Assembly (NCBI GenBank): GCA_013399695.1
Contig: VXAU01003515.1
Location: 62,001-126,000, forward strand
DNA: 64,000 nt
Source of the DNA: Formicarius rufipectus
Taxonomy: Eukaryota; Chordata; Aves; Passeriformes; Formicariidae
Direction: 5' to 3'
Numbering within the stretch: the first letter of the stretch is position 1; every line of letters starts with the position of its first letter. Positions 29,801-44,800 of this stretch are shown one piece after another. A program made the translations under genes and the position numbers. The notes under the pieces are model-generated. The model was given only the letters and a program-made list of their open reading frames with translations, was not told where the DNA came from and searched no databases.

Positions 29801-32800
29801 ATCTATATTCAGTGTTTATTCTTTCAATAATTAGCAGTGGATTATGACACGTTAGAGATGCCACAGAGTCTTTTCCAGCATGATTTAAAAGGCATTCCTA
29901 CAGCAGGAAAAACAAAATTTGGAATTAGCAAAGTACTGACAACTGCCAAGAACTGGGAAGCACCTATTCCTTTCTTCCTCCCTTCAGCTTCCAAAAGAGA
30001 GCGCACACTTGCAGTACAGAAACTCAAGAGAGCAGAGACTCACGAAGCATTGAAAACAAGCAACCACCTGAGATGGGAAGTGGGAACAGTCATCTGTACC
30101 ACTGAATGCAGAAGCCAAGAAGACTGACCATCATAGAGAAAAGGATCATGAGGAACATCACATGGTTTCTTGACTGATGTTTGTCATGTGTAACAAGACA
30201 CTGCAGAGATTGGCTGATGGCTCCTTAATTGAACTTTCAAGACTAGTCAGTATCCAGATCAAGGCCTCAAAGGGAAGGAGAGTACTAAGCAGACAACAAA
30301 CAGAAGTAAAAAATGTCCATGTTGATGGTAGGTGAGCAGATGTGTTTGTCCATATTGTGGGTGCATTTATGGGGAGGGCATCTTTTTATATGTATTACAT
30401 ATACGTGCTGTTCTAGACACTGGTTTTAAAGAATTTAATGCATGAAGGAGCATGAATCCCACCGATTTGCAAAATATACTTGAAGCTAGCATTCATTTAC
30501 ATCCCACTCAAAGGAAATAAAGGTTTGACCAATAGAACCCAGCCACACATAATCACAGTTCAAAGAAAAAAAGTTAATTTTTTTTACTGTAGAAACTTGA
30601 AAAAAATCAAATGTCATATCCACATGCATATGCATTCATGCATTGCTTCTATACACCTATATATATCAATAAATCGTACCCTTTCTTATGCATGTATATG
30701 CATACACTTGTATTGGCACTGTAGTTATTTAAAAGAGAGCTGAAAATGATTATAAATAAAAAATTTTGAATAAAAAAAGTCAGCAGAAAAATATGGGTTA
30801 CAGTAGGAAATATTTCACAACATATTGCACACTCAAGAAGAAAAGCTGCAGTGATTCCAAAACTAAACTATTTTAGAAAGGGAAATACAGAGCAACAAAA
30901 AATGAGAAATGAAAAAACTAGAAATGAACTGTAACAAATATAAATCAGGAGTTGCAGCTAACTCCTATGGAAAAAAAAGGAACACAGGAAGTATTCACAG
31001 ACAGTTAAGGTCCTAAGAATGTGCTATTTTCAAAACCTATCAAATCTTGAAAAAGATAATTCCCAAACTTTTATTTGAAAGACAGAAAAAAGAACACCTA
31101 TTGAAAAGAAATATAACTTACTTTACATATATAAAATCTTGTTATATATGTATAACTTGTCTATAATATTGTAATAGTACTTACCATATTTAGCTTTCAA
31201 GAAAAACTACCAAACCATATGGGTTTTATTAGAATCTAAAACATACCAATATATAAAATATTTAGCAAAATCTTGGAGTCTAATCTTTGTTGCAAATAGT
31301 TTGTACAAACTAGTGATTGTGAGAATAAAGAATGACATTATATTTCCAATTTCTTTTGATGATTAGTGATGATTAGGCTTCAGGGTAACCAAGATGTCTC
31401 AGAGGAGCAGGATGAGGGTCCTCATAGCACCCCATCCATCTAAACTTCATGTGTGTACCCAACAGTTTATCACAGGCAAATCTCATACTATTTCAGTCCC
31501 CCTTCAAGTCCAGTTTTCAGCTCCATCAATGAGCCCTGCAACTTATGAGCAAAGATCTCCTTTCTTCCCTGAGAAAGGTGAATGTCATGTGACACTACCA
31601 GACCTGGTGACATGTAGACCATCCCATTATTGAAAAACCCAGAACTGAGGCAGCAACATCATCTGTAAAGCCACATATTAATAGATTGGATTTGTTTGTT
31701 TCTTCCAACATTGCTGCTCACAACTGGAAGGGGAGAGCAAAAAATTACCTGTGCACGAGATTTCCCTACCAACGATCCCAAGGCACTGAAGAATCCTCTG
31801 AGTATTCCTGGACTATGCCTTGTAGCTTGAGTGCCACTCACATGGAAAAGCAGTAACAGTCCAAGAGACAGGATCTCCTTCCAGACTTGAACATACCACA
31901 GCCCACACTGGCCCATGGGTGTCCAACTGTCTTAATTCTAGTTCTAATCAAGGATTATCTTGTGCTACTTTTCTGTATTTATTTCTCATCAAACAGCCTC
32001 TTCTGTACCTTCTTTGTCATTTAGTTCCCAAGACTATACAAGACTCAACTTTTTTCTTAGCCATCATCACTAGCTCTAATTCAACTATCTTCTTACAGAG
32101 TCATTAGCAGTTAGCTACAATATTTCCCTACACCCAGCCCAAACAGCAGGAGTGAATGTTTGGCAACTCCCAGGATTGAGATCTAACCCTGGATTCACCA
32201 TTTTTTATCTTATGGATCCTTCAAAATTCAGACTTTTGACAGTTTTTAACTTTATCCCTAGCTCTAACCCACACCTCACCAGCAAGTCAAGCTGCGCCCT
32301 ATCTTCCATTTAGATGAACAACTATCATGCTTCACATATTTGTTTCATATTTACCTCCAGCCCAAGAAACAGATGGACATCATTATCTTTCATACTTTGT
32401 CAATGTACAGCAACTGTGGAAGGTAAGGAGTGCTCATTGGTACTTGAGCACTAGATAATGAAGCCCATAAAACTACTAGCAGTATTTAAAGAAATACAGT
32501 TCAACAGATGTTCTGATTCCTCCATTTAGCAGTGATGCTGTGATAGAACAGTTTTTTCCTACCTGATACTGAACAACTGGATTTTTCTACGTAACTTGTA
32601 AGGAGTTTCCTCATAGATGGGTCAGAAGCTTCTTCTAATGCACACCTTCCCATCTTATTTTTCAGTAAGGGATCAGCTCCATACCAAAGTAGTAAACGTG
32701 CCATCTAGAAAAATAAGTTTTTCAGATCATGTCTCTTCTGGCAGTATTTTCCATACTCCTTATTCAGGCTTCTCTCTTGTACTTGACAACACAAACAACT

Positions 32801-35800
32801 AAAATCAAACCCATCCTTATTCTAGTTCATATACTCCAAGCATTTCCCTAGATGTATCATTGTCCTATAGTCTTATTATTATCATTTTTATAAATTTTTC
32901 CAGTTATTAACCTGCCACCAAGACAACATCTCCCAAAATACAAGGCAGGATTCATCCCCCTATAGCTCTTAACTGGTAGAAGGTAACAGCTGATGTTAGG
33001 GTATGGGTCAGTTTATCCATTTAGGACATCACAGAACAGGCCAAGTTGGAAGGATCCCACAAGGATCGTCAGGTCCAATCCTTAGCCCTGCACAGAACCA
33101 TCCCCGAGAGTCACACCATGTGCCCAAGAGTATCATCCAAACTCTTCCTGAACTCAGGTCAGGCTTGGTGCCCAACCACCCTCTGGGGGAAGAATGTATT
33201 TTTAACGTCCAAACTAAACCTCCCCTAAAAACACTTCAGGCTATTCCCTCAGATCCTGTCACTGGTCACCACAGAGAAGAGATCAGTGGCTGCCCCTCCT
33301 CTTCCCCTCATGAGGAAGTTGTAACTGCAATGAGGTCTCCCCTGTCTCCTCTTCTCCAGGATGAACAGACCAAGTGTCCTCAGCTGCTCATCATACTCAT
33401 CATCAGCTGCTCAAGACCCTTCATCATCTTCATCTCCCTCCTTTGGATTCTCTCTAATGGCTTAATAGCTTTCCTCTACCATGGTGCCCAAAACTGCCCA
33501 CAATATTCCAGGTGAGGCTGTCCCAGTGCAGAGCAGAGCAGGACAATCCCCTCCCTTGCCCAGCTGGTGATGCTGTGTCTGATGCCCCCCAGGGTAGGGT
33601 TGGCCCTCCTGGCTGGTAGATAACACTGTACTCTAGATGTGTCTATTGTGACTCCCGTGACTGCAAAGGGAAGGTACTGACAGCCATTTCAGATGTACAA
33701 GATATATTTGAGCAAATAAAACCAATTCTGATAGGTTTATTAACAACATTTATGATTTTTTACAAATATAAATCTTCAATCTGTTGTTATTCAAGAAATA
33801 AACATGTCATAAAAATGCTCCATTAACCTTTGCAGAATACTTTTTTAAGATATAGGAGATTTACAATCTAATTATTTAATTTCTGTGGGTAACCTTGCAA
33901 TCTTCTTCCAGCACCAGTGTGATTTTACTTACACCTCTGTATTTCTCTCTTCAGCATAATTTCAGACTGAACTTGACTCACATCTTTCACCAATATGTGC
34001 AGTTCTCTCATTACTTCTAACCAGATTGCTAATGAGAAAATTGTTAGTGAAGTTTTCTTAATTCATACATTCTCCTAACAGCACAGTAAAATGAAAAGGG
34101 ATCAGTTGACAGGAAAAGCCCTCTTGGGCTTCACAAGTTGCCCCAAACCTCTGGATTTTTTTTCAACCAGTAATGTTGGGAACTATTAGAAAATCTTTCC
34201 TATACTTCTCATTTTTTCCTGAAATAAATTATTTTGGCATACTGCAGGCACAGAAAAGGATTAAGAAGTAGATGAAAAATGTGTTTCCAATCTGTAGTAA
34301 TAACTTCACACAGAGAAGGTAGCTTTGAAAAAACCAGCTTCAAATACCACATTATCAAAATCCTGTTACCAAATCACTATTTTGTTGCTAGTCAGAAATA
34401 ACAAAAATTAAGTCTGACAGACCATTGCAGCAAGACAATTTTACTGCTACTGAGTAAACAGAGACTGAGTAAATACAGCAACACCAGGTACTACATTCCC
34501 TCTGGACATACCAGCTTGCATAACTCCAACTCAGCCCTGTGAAAAATAATCTTGGTGTGCCTCTAGTGACCTAACTGAGATGAGAGCTCTTCCAATACCA
34601 TTCTAGTTGTTGGCTCCTAAATATTACTTACAGAGATGCAGAGTTCTTCATGCATATAGGTACAGTCAGAGAACTCAGAAGTATTTCATGAACGGGCAAC
34701 AGGCTGTGATGCACAAGCTGAAAATCATTCTTGGGGCTCTCAAGTCTCAGAAAAAAACCTGTTAACCAGAAGTCCACCCTTCCGCTTTGCTCCAAGCATA
34801 TTTGTGGGAAAACAGAGTAAGTCTCATGTCAGTTGTGAAACAGAAAAGAGCAAATGTTTACGGACAAAGCCTCTCCACAAAATCACTTTAAAAATCTTTG
34901 AAATCAACAAATATTAGGTTGCATATGTGCATGTCTAGAGAAAGAAACCACAAGAAGATAAAATGAACATATAGAACTCCTACATAAATTTGGGTCACCT
35001 TAGGAATATGCACAGACATGACAGGTGGAGGCAAGCACTGCCAGACTGAAACAGGATCCACAATTCAGACACAGGTTTATGAAACCACAGCATTTGGCAA
35101 CAAGTCTTACAACTAATTCACATTCACTATAAAGTTAACTTTCAGTTTAAGACCGTACAAAATACAAAGCAATGTCGTCATAACCCTCCATGCTATGTGT
35201 TTATACAGGGCCTGAATAGCTGTGGTAGTGTGCCATACATGCATGATTACAAAATCATGCAAAAAAAGTCATTAAGAGTCCAGAAGACTGCTCAGGTCAT
35301 AAGTTATTCTGTAAGGCGATTATAAAATCATTGAAGCAAATAGCATTAGAGGAGCAAACTATACCTCAGTAATACAGTCCTTGTCCCAAGCAGTTAAACA
35401 AACAATTAGTCCTGTAGGACAAATTCTGTAAAGCATGGAATAGTCTCAACAGAAATCAGGCAGGAAAGACTTGCAAGCTCCTGAATTTGCCTACAACCTA
35501 AAAAGACCAGCCATATGCAAAAACATTATGTGACCTTCTGGACTCAACAACAGTAATATCTAGTCCTAAATCATAATCTGCATTTAATGTGGAATTTACC
35601 TCATAATGGCCTTCTTTAACTGCATCCTGCAATGGTGTTATTTGTTCCTTCTGTGTAGCATTAACATCAGCACCTGCTTTCAAAAGCAGGTTTGCTATCC
35701 TGTAAGAGCCTTCCATGCTTGCTATATGCAGTGCAGTCAAGCCTATGAAAAAGAAAAGCATGTAGTTCACATTTGAGTAAAACAATTTCTAAAAATTTTT

Positions 35801-38800
35801 GTCAGTTTTAGGTTGTCTACTTGATTAAGATTTCACAGAGGATACTGAAAAGATAAAAACTAACACATAACGGAAAGTTGTATGGAGAAATGTTTATGAA
35901 ACAGTCACAGAGTTTGGGAGATCTCATGCTTTTGATAAAATTTCCTACTGAACAAGCAGATATTGCTGTAACAACGTAAGTTTCAGATTTGGTAGTTCTG
36001 TTATGAAATGAGAAAATAAGAATTATTCAACTCATATCTCAGTAATTTCTCCTGGAACAAAACTCTTAAACCAACACACCCTCCAAAAGACCATTTTGGT
36101 CAACATTCTCACTTCTCAACAATCTCCCATTATCAGGTTGTTAGGGCCTAATTCACACACCAAAAATGTGAATTAATGAACCTTAATAAAACTGTTTTGC
36201 TCTCACTGAGCAAAATTATCATAATTTCACTGGAGAGAGACTCTTGAGACTCTCTTACACAGAGGTCAACCCAGAACATTGCATATGCCTATGATTTGGG
36301 TTTATTATAAATTCTGTTAAGGGGAGAATAAACAAGTTCACTTAGGGGAAGGTACTAATTTCTCCCTCAGTAAAACATATCCTCTATCTGATATAATAAT
36401 AAGGCCCTGAAAAACTGCATCTGCAACACATTCAGTTAATAATCATTAGGGAATAGCAACATGATTCTGCATGCTTCAGATCAAGGAGAAACACAAGTTT
36501 CACTGCAACAGTTTTTCAGATACCTTGAGACACTGTGCATCAAGACTCAAACTGAGAGCACAAGACAGCATCTCTAAAATGCTACTCAAATCCTACATGC
36601 TCCTGTGAAGGAAAGAAAAAGCAGGAAAAGAAACCCAAATCAAACAACAGAAGACCCCAAGAACTCAGTAAGGTACTGAAGCAGAATATCGTAGCACAGA
36701 AATAAGGAAATATACTAGGCTCAGATACGGATAACCACTGGTGGGAGGGTTTAAAGGAAGAGAACAGGTACAGAGGCAGAATATAAAATTCAGAACAATG
36801 ACTCTGAAAGAGATCAAGCTGAAAGTTCACGACAAAATGGCACAGGTCTAGAAACTCTAATTCTTTCTGATTACACCTGCCTCATTTAAAAAAAAAAAAA
36901 NTAATCAGGGCAAGGTTAACCTCTCATCTCTTCAAGTAGTACAACCAGAAGATATTCCTTTGTAGCGGTGCTTCTTTTGCACCAAAAAAACAGCAACCAG
37001 AGTCAGGAGAATGAAGAAACATTGGCCTGGCAAAATATGCCAAGGCAGAAAAAGGAAGCAACTGTGACAGCAAAAACTCAACCTTGTGCACTTTAGTACA
37101 CTTGCCAACTGTGGCGGCACTATCAGCACTTCTCTGTTGTCAGCACAGGCCTCTGAAACCCAGCAACAAAATATTTCCTCACCTGCCTCTAGCACAAGTT
37201 AATACATATTACGAGTCACTCTCTTAGCTCAAATACCTGTGCTGTAAAATTCTGAAATTTGCTTCTGTTCCAGCCTATCTCCCAGTATATTCCAGAAGAC
37301 AGCTAATTTCTAAACTAATTTTGGTCTGTTATATGGCTGTGTTACACAATAGCCTGTAACTGCAGAATGGGGAGGTTTTTTTTCTTTCCCACAGAACAGT
37401 TGTGAAATCCTAGCCACTAGCATGGTATGGAAACACGAAGAATTAATTAAAGTTTTCTACCAAATAAGCCAGCTGTCTAAAACAATCTTTTTTGTTATGG
37501 AAGTTTATCAGAGACTAATGAATGAGACAAGGAAATGCAAATAGGGAACAGGCTTACACTTGAAACAGTGAAGCGATACCTAAGGTATAGCAAAGTCCTT
37601 GACACAGAGTATCACACAAGGAACTGGACAAGGTGAATTGTTTCAATCAAAACATTAACTGCTGGCTGCTATTTGTCATTCCTTATTTAATGCCCAAGAT
37701 GAAGAAAGAATGGAAAATACCAAGTAGTCACAACTTTACAAGGTCAGAACACTGCCAAATTATAAAGCTACAACTTCCCTTGAGATCTAAGGGGTAAAAT
37801 CAAAATTCTTGAAAAATTAAACTGGAAAATCTACATCTTGGCTTCTCAAGTTGGCCACTGGAGTGGACAAAAAGCACCCCCAACTTTAAAACCATAAAGT
37901 TGATTATTTAATTAGGGACTGCTTAGTGATAAGCATGCACAGAACTGTTGAATTAAGGCTAAGTAAATCTAATTGCATCACTCTGTTATTTTTCAAGTGT
38001 TTGCTTTTCCCTCAAAATTTTCTTTTCTCATATGCTTTTATAATAAGATCTACGTATTTCCCATGACAAGTACCAAGTGAAAGTAATAAAAATTTTATAA
38101 TCTACCAGCCAGTCACAAATCTACAGTCCTGTTCAGTGCATAAACTCATAATGTATGGTTTTATTAGTTATATGTGGATACCTGTATTGAAAATAGTATT
38201 TTAATACAATTGCAACTCACCAGCATAATCCTGAGCATTCACATTTCCACCAGCTTGTATTATCTTACGTACAAGGTCTACATCTTCATGATTAACAGCT
38301 CTATGTAGTAAGTTCTCACCATACATATTCCTTCTGTGGATTATTGAAAGTGAAAGAGGGCGAGTTGGATTTACAGAATTCCTACCAAAGGCTTCTCGTC
38401 CTGAAAAATAATATAAAAGATCTCTTGCACAGAAAAATATCTTTTCTCCTTCACTTTGGCAGTTTGTATTACAGTTGGTATATGAGCCCTCTGAAGAAGC
38501 AGTAGAAGGCAGCATCTACAAAAACACAGCACCAATTAAATATGAATATCATTCAATAAAACATGCCATGGGGAATTCCGTAACAAAACTTCACTTGAAA
38601 GGCAACACACAAAAATATGACTTTGTAAAAGTGTATTAAATTTGAACGTCTTCCTTTCTAATGACATTTTTGCAAGGTGCATTGCTTTCCAATGGATGAT
38701 AAAACTCCTATTCTGCAATACAAAGCACTGTAAGGAGATTATTTCAATAACTAAGTCAGTTAATCCATAATTTAACTTTAAAAAGGTAAAATTTATCAAC

Positions 38801-41800
38801 TGTTCTTTTGTACTCATTTATCTTTTAAAACCTCTGCTTTCTGACCAAGTATTTAAGGTAGGGTAGTGACTGAGACGAGCTCCCTCAGATTACCTTTTAC
38901 CATTACTTAACAACCAGCTCAGCCATTTCTGCAATGAGTGAAAGGTGAATATGAGGCCTAAATGTGAAAAAGGCAAACAAAAAACAACAACACTTTTTAA
39001 TTTTTAGTTTATTATTTTACAAAAGAAATGCTGTCTTCCATTATGCACTCATCACAGTTTTCAGCTTGGCTGAAATTATTTCCAATACACAGATGAGCTG
39101 TTCCGTGCTTCACTAGCAGTGCCTTTCCAGAACCCTTTAAAGCTGTGGAGAAGAGTAACCTGGCTAGTGCCTCTGATGAGAAACAGAGAGGGAAGAAAGA
39201 AGGGAAGAAGGACAAAATAGAATTGCCTGCAGAAAAACACAGTGCATGGCCTAGGGCATTAGTTCGTCTACTAATGAAAAACCTTAGGACAGCAGGCTAT
39301 ATACACTGCTCTCCTCCACAAACTGTAGCAGGTGTGCCTCACTGGCCCTAAAGCTCCACCCCTGTGTCAGGAATAGACCTTAAAAACCACAGTTGTTCTA
39401 GAGCTGTAACTCACACACCCTGATTTGTCTATGTTTTGTGCATAGTGATATACTGTGAGCTCAGACTAATTCCCAGCTTTCTTAAGTTCTTGATTATATG
39501 TAAAGTTTACGAATCTAATATACAGCTTTACCCAGGATGTTCCCTCAGCTAAGGACACAGCTCCTGCTCTCTACCTATCCAGCCATGCAAGACCTTAAAT
39601 CAATTCAAATACACAGTCACTAGTCAAAGCTGGTCTAAACCAGCCAAGCAGTTCAGGAGGTATCAAACTGCAAGAACAAGGTGCAGTTTTACGTTCCACT
39701 TTACCTGATTTAACTTCTCCCTTCAAGAGGACCTATCTCCCCATCACTTCCACCTTGCCTTCCCTAGTGCCGTCCACATGCCAGACCTTGCGCCGACCCA
39801 AACCGAAACTTAATGTGGGGCTCTTTTTTCAGTGAATTAACAAACTAGGACAACTCACAGGCTCTTGATTGCTAGGCCTGATGTAAAAGGGAGATAAAAT
39901 TCCTCAATTGGTTTAACATCAAACTACCTCTATAGGCATTGCAGCTCTTACTGCAGAAACCACTAAAGAATCAACAGCTTATTTATTTGAGTGGAAACTA
40001 CTAAGTAAGTTTGAAATATATGAGCAGCTAGTTACTCAGCTTTAAATCTCATCAACATAGTGCTTCTAGTGAGAATAACTGAAATCCTGCAAAAGAGAGG
40101 GTTTGTCAATTGGAGGGAGAATTCTTCATGTTTTCTAAGATCTATAACATAGCTGTTACAGTTCAAATACTTCCAAACTTCATAAGCTGTTTAAATGATT
40201 GTAAATGCACAGATAAACCCCAACCAAGTGGCCTTAAACAAAACAAAACAACCAACCAACCAAACAAAAGCTACTAAACTTCTAAGATCCCAGTCTTAAA
40301 GGTGCTGGAGTGACCATTTAAGTGAGAAGATTCTTTACTCTCCTACAGAATTCCTCTATGAGGAGGTAGAGAATTTCTCTGCATGTGTCTGCAAAGGATG
40401 AAAAACTGCAATCTTTCTCTTTGACAAAACACATTGCAAAGAAAAATACTTCAAAAGAGTGTTGTGTAACTGTGATAGTGAAGCCCCTGTCATCCTGTAG
40501 CCACGGCAGGCATTCAAAAAAGAATAAACTGTTTTGAAGAGGTCAATTCCTGCAGATGGCACTGTGTGGAGAATGATACTGCACACAGAACACTACACGA
40601 TCAATGGATATATAAATGTTTATCAAGATTTTCACTCTGCATGAAAACATTTCTATTCTTCTTGTCAGAATACACTGTAATTTTTTTCATAGAAAACACT
40701 GATAAAAATTGTATCCTGAAAAAGTTGTCATGACTCTTAAGGAGTTTATGCAAACAAGTCAACTGTTAGGTTACTAATACAAAGGATTTCAGAAGTGAGG
40801 GAAATTATAAACAATTTTAATTACTGAAATGAAAGTTTTTATCATATTTTAAAAATAAATTCATGCCACAATATATTGGCATATATTTTATTTGTCAATA
40901 TATTTGGCATATATTATATTTGATTCAGTATAGTTGTTCAAATGATAAAATTTGTCTGCTAACAGCATAGAATATCTTACTCCGTTTGTTGTCAATTCTC
41001 TTGCTCCTCCTCTGCTTAGCTTCTGTATACTCATTCGGAATTATTTCTTGCCACATCCTGGTTTCTAGATCCTGCATGTCTTTAGAAGTAGATTCCTGAA
41101 TCTGACTGACAAGAGATTTGCTTAGAGTCAACAAAATTATTCTCTATATAAATCGATGTTTACAGTAGAGATAAGAGTATGAACGCATTTGATTTTTCAA
41201 GTACACACACTAATCCATGTAGCACTTAATAAAGTGTAAATCAGGAGAGAAACTAACTTCCAGACCTTTGAATTAAAGGTATAACCTTTACCTTTGTACA
41301 TTTAAAGTCATTCACATGAGTGTGACTGAGTACACCATATGCATTGTATTTATTACATTAATATTTTAAAAAATTACATTATACATTAGTTTCTCAAACT
41401 CAGAATCCTTAGGTTTGTTTCTTGTTACACTGCCACTGTGAGACATTCTCTGCTGAGTCTCCAAGTAGTTCATGAGAAAAGCAAACACAACCCCTTATCC
41501 TCCTGAGGAGGATTCCCATCTCTCTCACTCACCTTGACATCGTTTGGGCTGTTTCTGCACATGCTGAAGGCTCCACTGAATGTGAATGTCTCTCTCCAGT
41601 TTGCATTTCACTAGAGGTGGCATCCCAGTCATCTGAAATAACTTCTTTCTCTCTCTGCTCATCATCCACAGGTTTTAATTAAAAAAAAGAAATATTCCAA
41701 GCAATCAGTAAGCATGCAGTAAAACAAGGCCTGTACTTAAAAGAGCTCTAAGAACACTCCAACAAATTCTGTGTCCTCACAAACAACAGAGGTGTTGTTT

Positions 41801-44800
41801 ACGTGAATAACTCGAATTCTACAGATATAGTGACAAAGGCTGCCACAGGAAGGAACTCCTGAAGTAGTATGCCTTACCATGTGCTCCTGGCAGAAGGAGC
41901 CAAGAAAATTAGTATACTCAGAATCACAACTTAAAACATAAATCTACACAGTCTGACAGTGAACAAAAACTGTTCTACCTGAAAGTTATTTGATTGGACA
42001 TGTGACATTATTTGGGTTCATTTCAGTTTCCTATAGGCATGACCTCCTGCCTTAAAAAATGAGATGATGCTTTAGACGTCGTAAGGTAGCCCATCTTATC
42101 TCACCCTTGCAGAATCCTAGAAACATACACAAACTAAGAACCATATTTCATCCGAAGTTCAGTACCTCCCAGCTAAGAAGTTATTTCTAAAGACATACCA
42201 TTCCTGAACTACACCCACTATAGATGAGATTACTTTCCTTACCATCAGCCTTCTAAAAGCCAGACATCTAGATGATACTAGGCATCCTCATTACCCCCCA
42301 CCATTGGTTAAGAGGAAGGGCTGCTTTCAGAGATGACCATGATTCACTCATCCTAGGATGAGCAGAGGGGAATGTAAATGATTCGTGTATACAAGAGACT
42401 TATCTCTAATACTAAACAAGAAAGATCCCAGTCTAAACATAGGAAGTTAACACACAGAAGTTAGTTTAACATACGGAAGTTAATTTGAGTTACTTGAGTT
42501 TATTCCCTGGTTCAGCTAATTGAGTGTGACACACTGCTCTGTATCACTCAAGATGCTGAAACCTGGATACTCAATAGTCTATTGCACACTTGAGTAATGC
42601 TGAAAGCTTTTAGGACACACCCTCAGCACACATGCATAGAATTTCTTTCACAATGACGTGGGAGAACTTGTTAGTCCTTTCATGGGATACTGATAGAAAT
42701 GGAGAATTCACAGATTAATTTTTCTATTGACATATTTAGCAGAGAGGTTTCTGAAGAGGTGAATTGCTTTCCTAAAAGCAGCCCTCTTGGATCAAGAGAA
42801 GAAGTACATTAACTCGGGATCTGGGGTTGTTTAGCCTGGAGAAGGGGAAGCTGAGGGTGGCTGCCCTAGTTACAGGGACCAGGACGAGTCTATCACTGTG
42901 TTGGGTGCAACCAAAACTCTGTATTCTACACCCTGTCACTTCTGATGAACTGTTAATAATGGATCCTCAGCAGCAGCTGCTCAGGGCACACCTGATACCT
43001 CAGACTACAAGCTGGGTGTTAAAGGACCTTCTCAGATAGGGAAGTGTTCCCGCCTTCACACCAATGATTCAACTGTTTTAACTACCCTCTGTGGGGAGGC
43101 ACCAGCACCTTCACACCCAGCCTGAGGGGCCATGTCTCCAATGGGCCATCAGGGACTGGCACAACAGGCAGCTGCAATGACCTAGACCATCAAAGATTCC
43201 AAAAATATCCCATGACTCCCAGAGTTAAATCACCCACTGTGGAACTCCTCACCATGGGGATGGCACTAGGAATTCTCACCCGAACCTGAGCAGATATAAT
43301 CTTGGGGTTTGGGGACTTCTGGTATCACTGGTCAGACCAGAACCTCAACAGGACTGTGACCATCACCCTCACTGACAGGTTTCTTCTTTCTTTTTACTTT
43401 GTACTCAGGGGCCCACTTGGTGCTCAGCACAGATCTAATGAACATCATTCTCTTTGTGTCCCAGCATGTTGGCTTATACATCTGGGTTTTGTGGATTAAA
43501 ACTTGTTTTTCTCTGTATCATTGTATTTATCGTAATCCTTTTAAGTAAATTGTAACGCCCTTGAGCTGAGTTCATTTCTCCTGCTGATTTACCTTTAAAC
43601 CAGCACAGTGGCCTTTATCACTCTCTGCAACTACCTGAAAGGGGGCTGTAGTCAGGTGGGGATCAGCCTCTTCTTGCAGGTAACAGGATGAGAACAGATG
43701 GCCTGAAGTTGTAACAAGGCAGGTTTACACTGGATATTAGAAAAAAATTCTTCACTGAAAGGGTGGTCAGGCATTGCAATAGGCTGACTAGTGAAGTGGT
43801 GGAACCATCATCCCTGGAAGTGTTCCAAAACTTGGATGTAGCACTTGGGGATATAGTTTTGTGGTGAACATCTCGTTCATGATTGGATGGTTGGACTTTA
43901 CATTCTCAGAGGTTCTTTCCAAACTTAATGATTCTATGGCAGTTGGGGAAAATCAAGTATGTTACTTTATAAAACTATCACACTGCTTTCAGAGGGTTAG
44001 AGAAGAAGCTAACATTTCAATGAAAAAAACCCACACTCGCTTTATAAAAAAACCATACACTAAAATAAATGGGCTATGCTAATTGCATCTACAGACCAGT
44101 GCAGGTTCTCCTCCTTTAGACACTTGTTCCACCACAAGAATATTCTGAAGAAATAAGGATGAGAACAGATCAGGATGAACAATATACTGTTAGAATTCAA
44201 CAGTTACTGACAAATTCGTATTTTTTCTCATTAAATTGCTTCCTTCCTTTTTGTCTTCAAGAAAACCAGATGGAGACACAAAATAAAGCTAAAACTGATA
44301 ATTAATCTAAAAGAGATAATAGGTTCCCATTTCCACAAGACTCTGTTTCACAAGCTTATCAGCAATTTTGAGTAAACCTATACATAAAGTTTCACACAAC
44401 TGTGCAACAGATCTCAGAATTCAACATTTCACTGAAAGAGCTTCATGAAGTGCTATGGTTCTGAGACAATTAGCTGACAGACCTTTCACCACCCTGAAAT
44501 TAGCCATCTTTGTGGCACATACTATTACATGCTATTATATTCAGTTAAAACCACTAGGAAAATATAGAATTAACTCACAGCTTTTGGATGCCTTATAACA
44601 CTGTGGGGAAGCAAAGTGGTTGTAAACAGCTAGCTATATGAGACTGATCATTGATTTGCAGCTCCAGATTATTCAAGACAACATAGAGCAGAAAAGATCA
44701 CAGGCTTGCAAGAGATGTCCGTTATACTCTGTAACATCTTCTATATGTCCTTCATCTTCCCTTAATATAATCTAAACAGGAAGAGATTATGGTGGCATTC

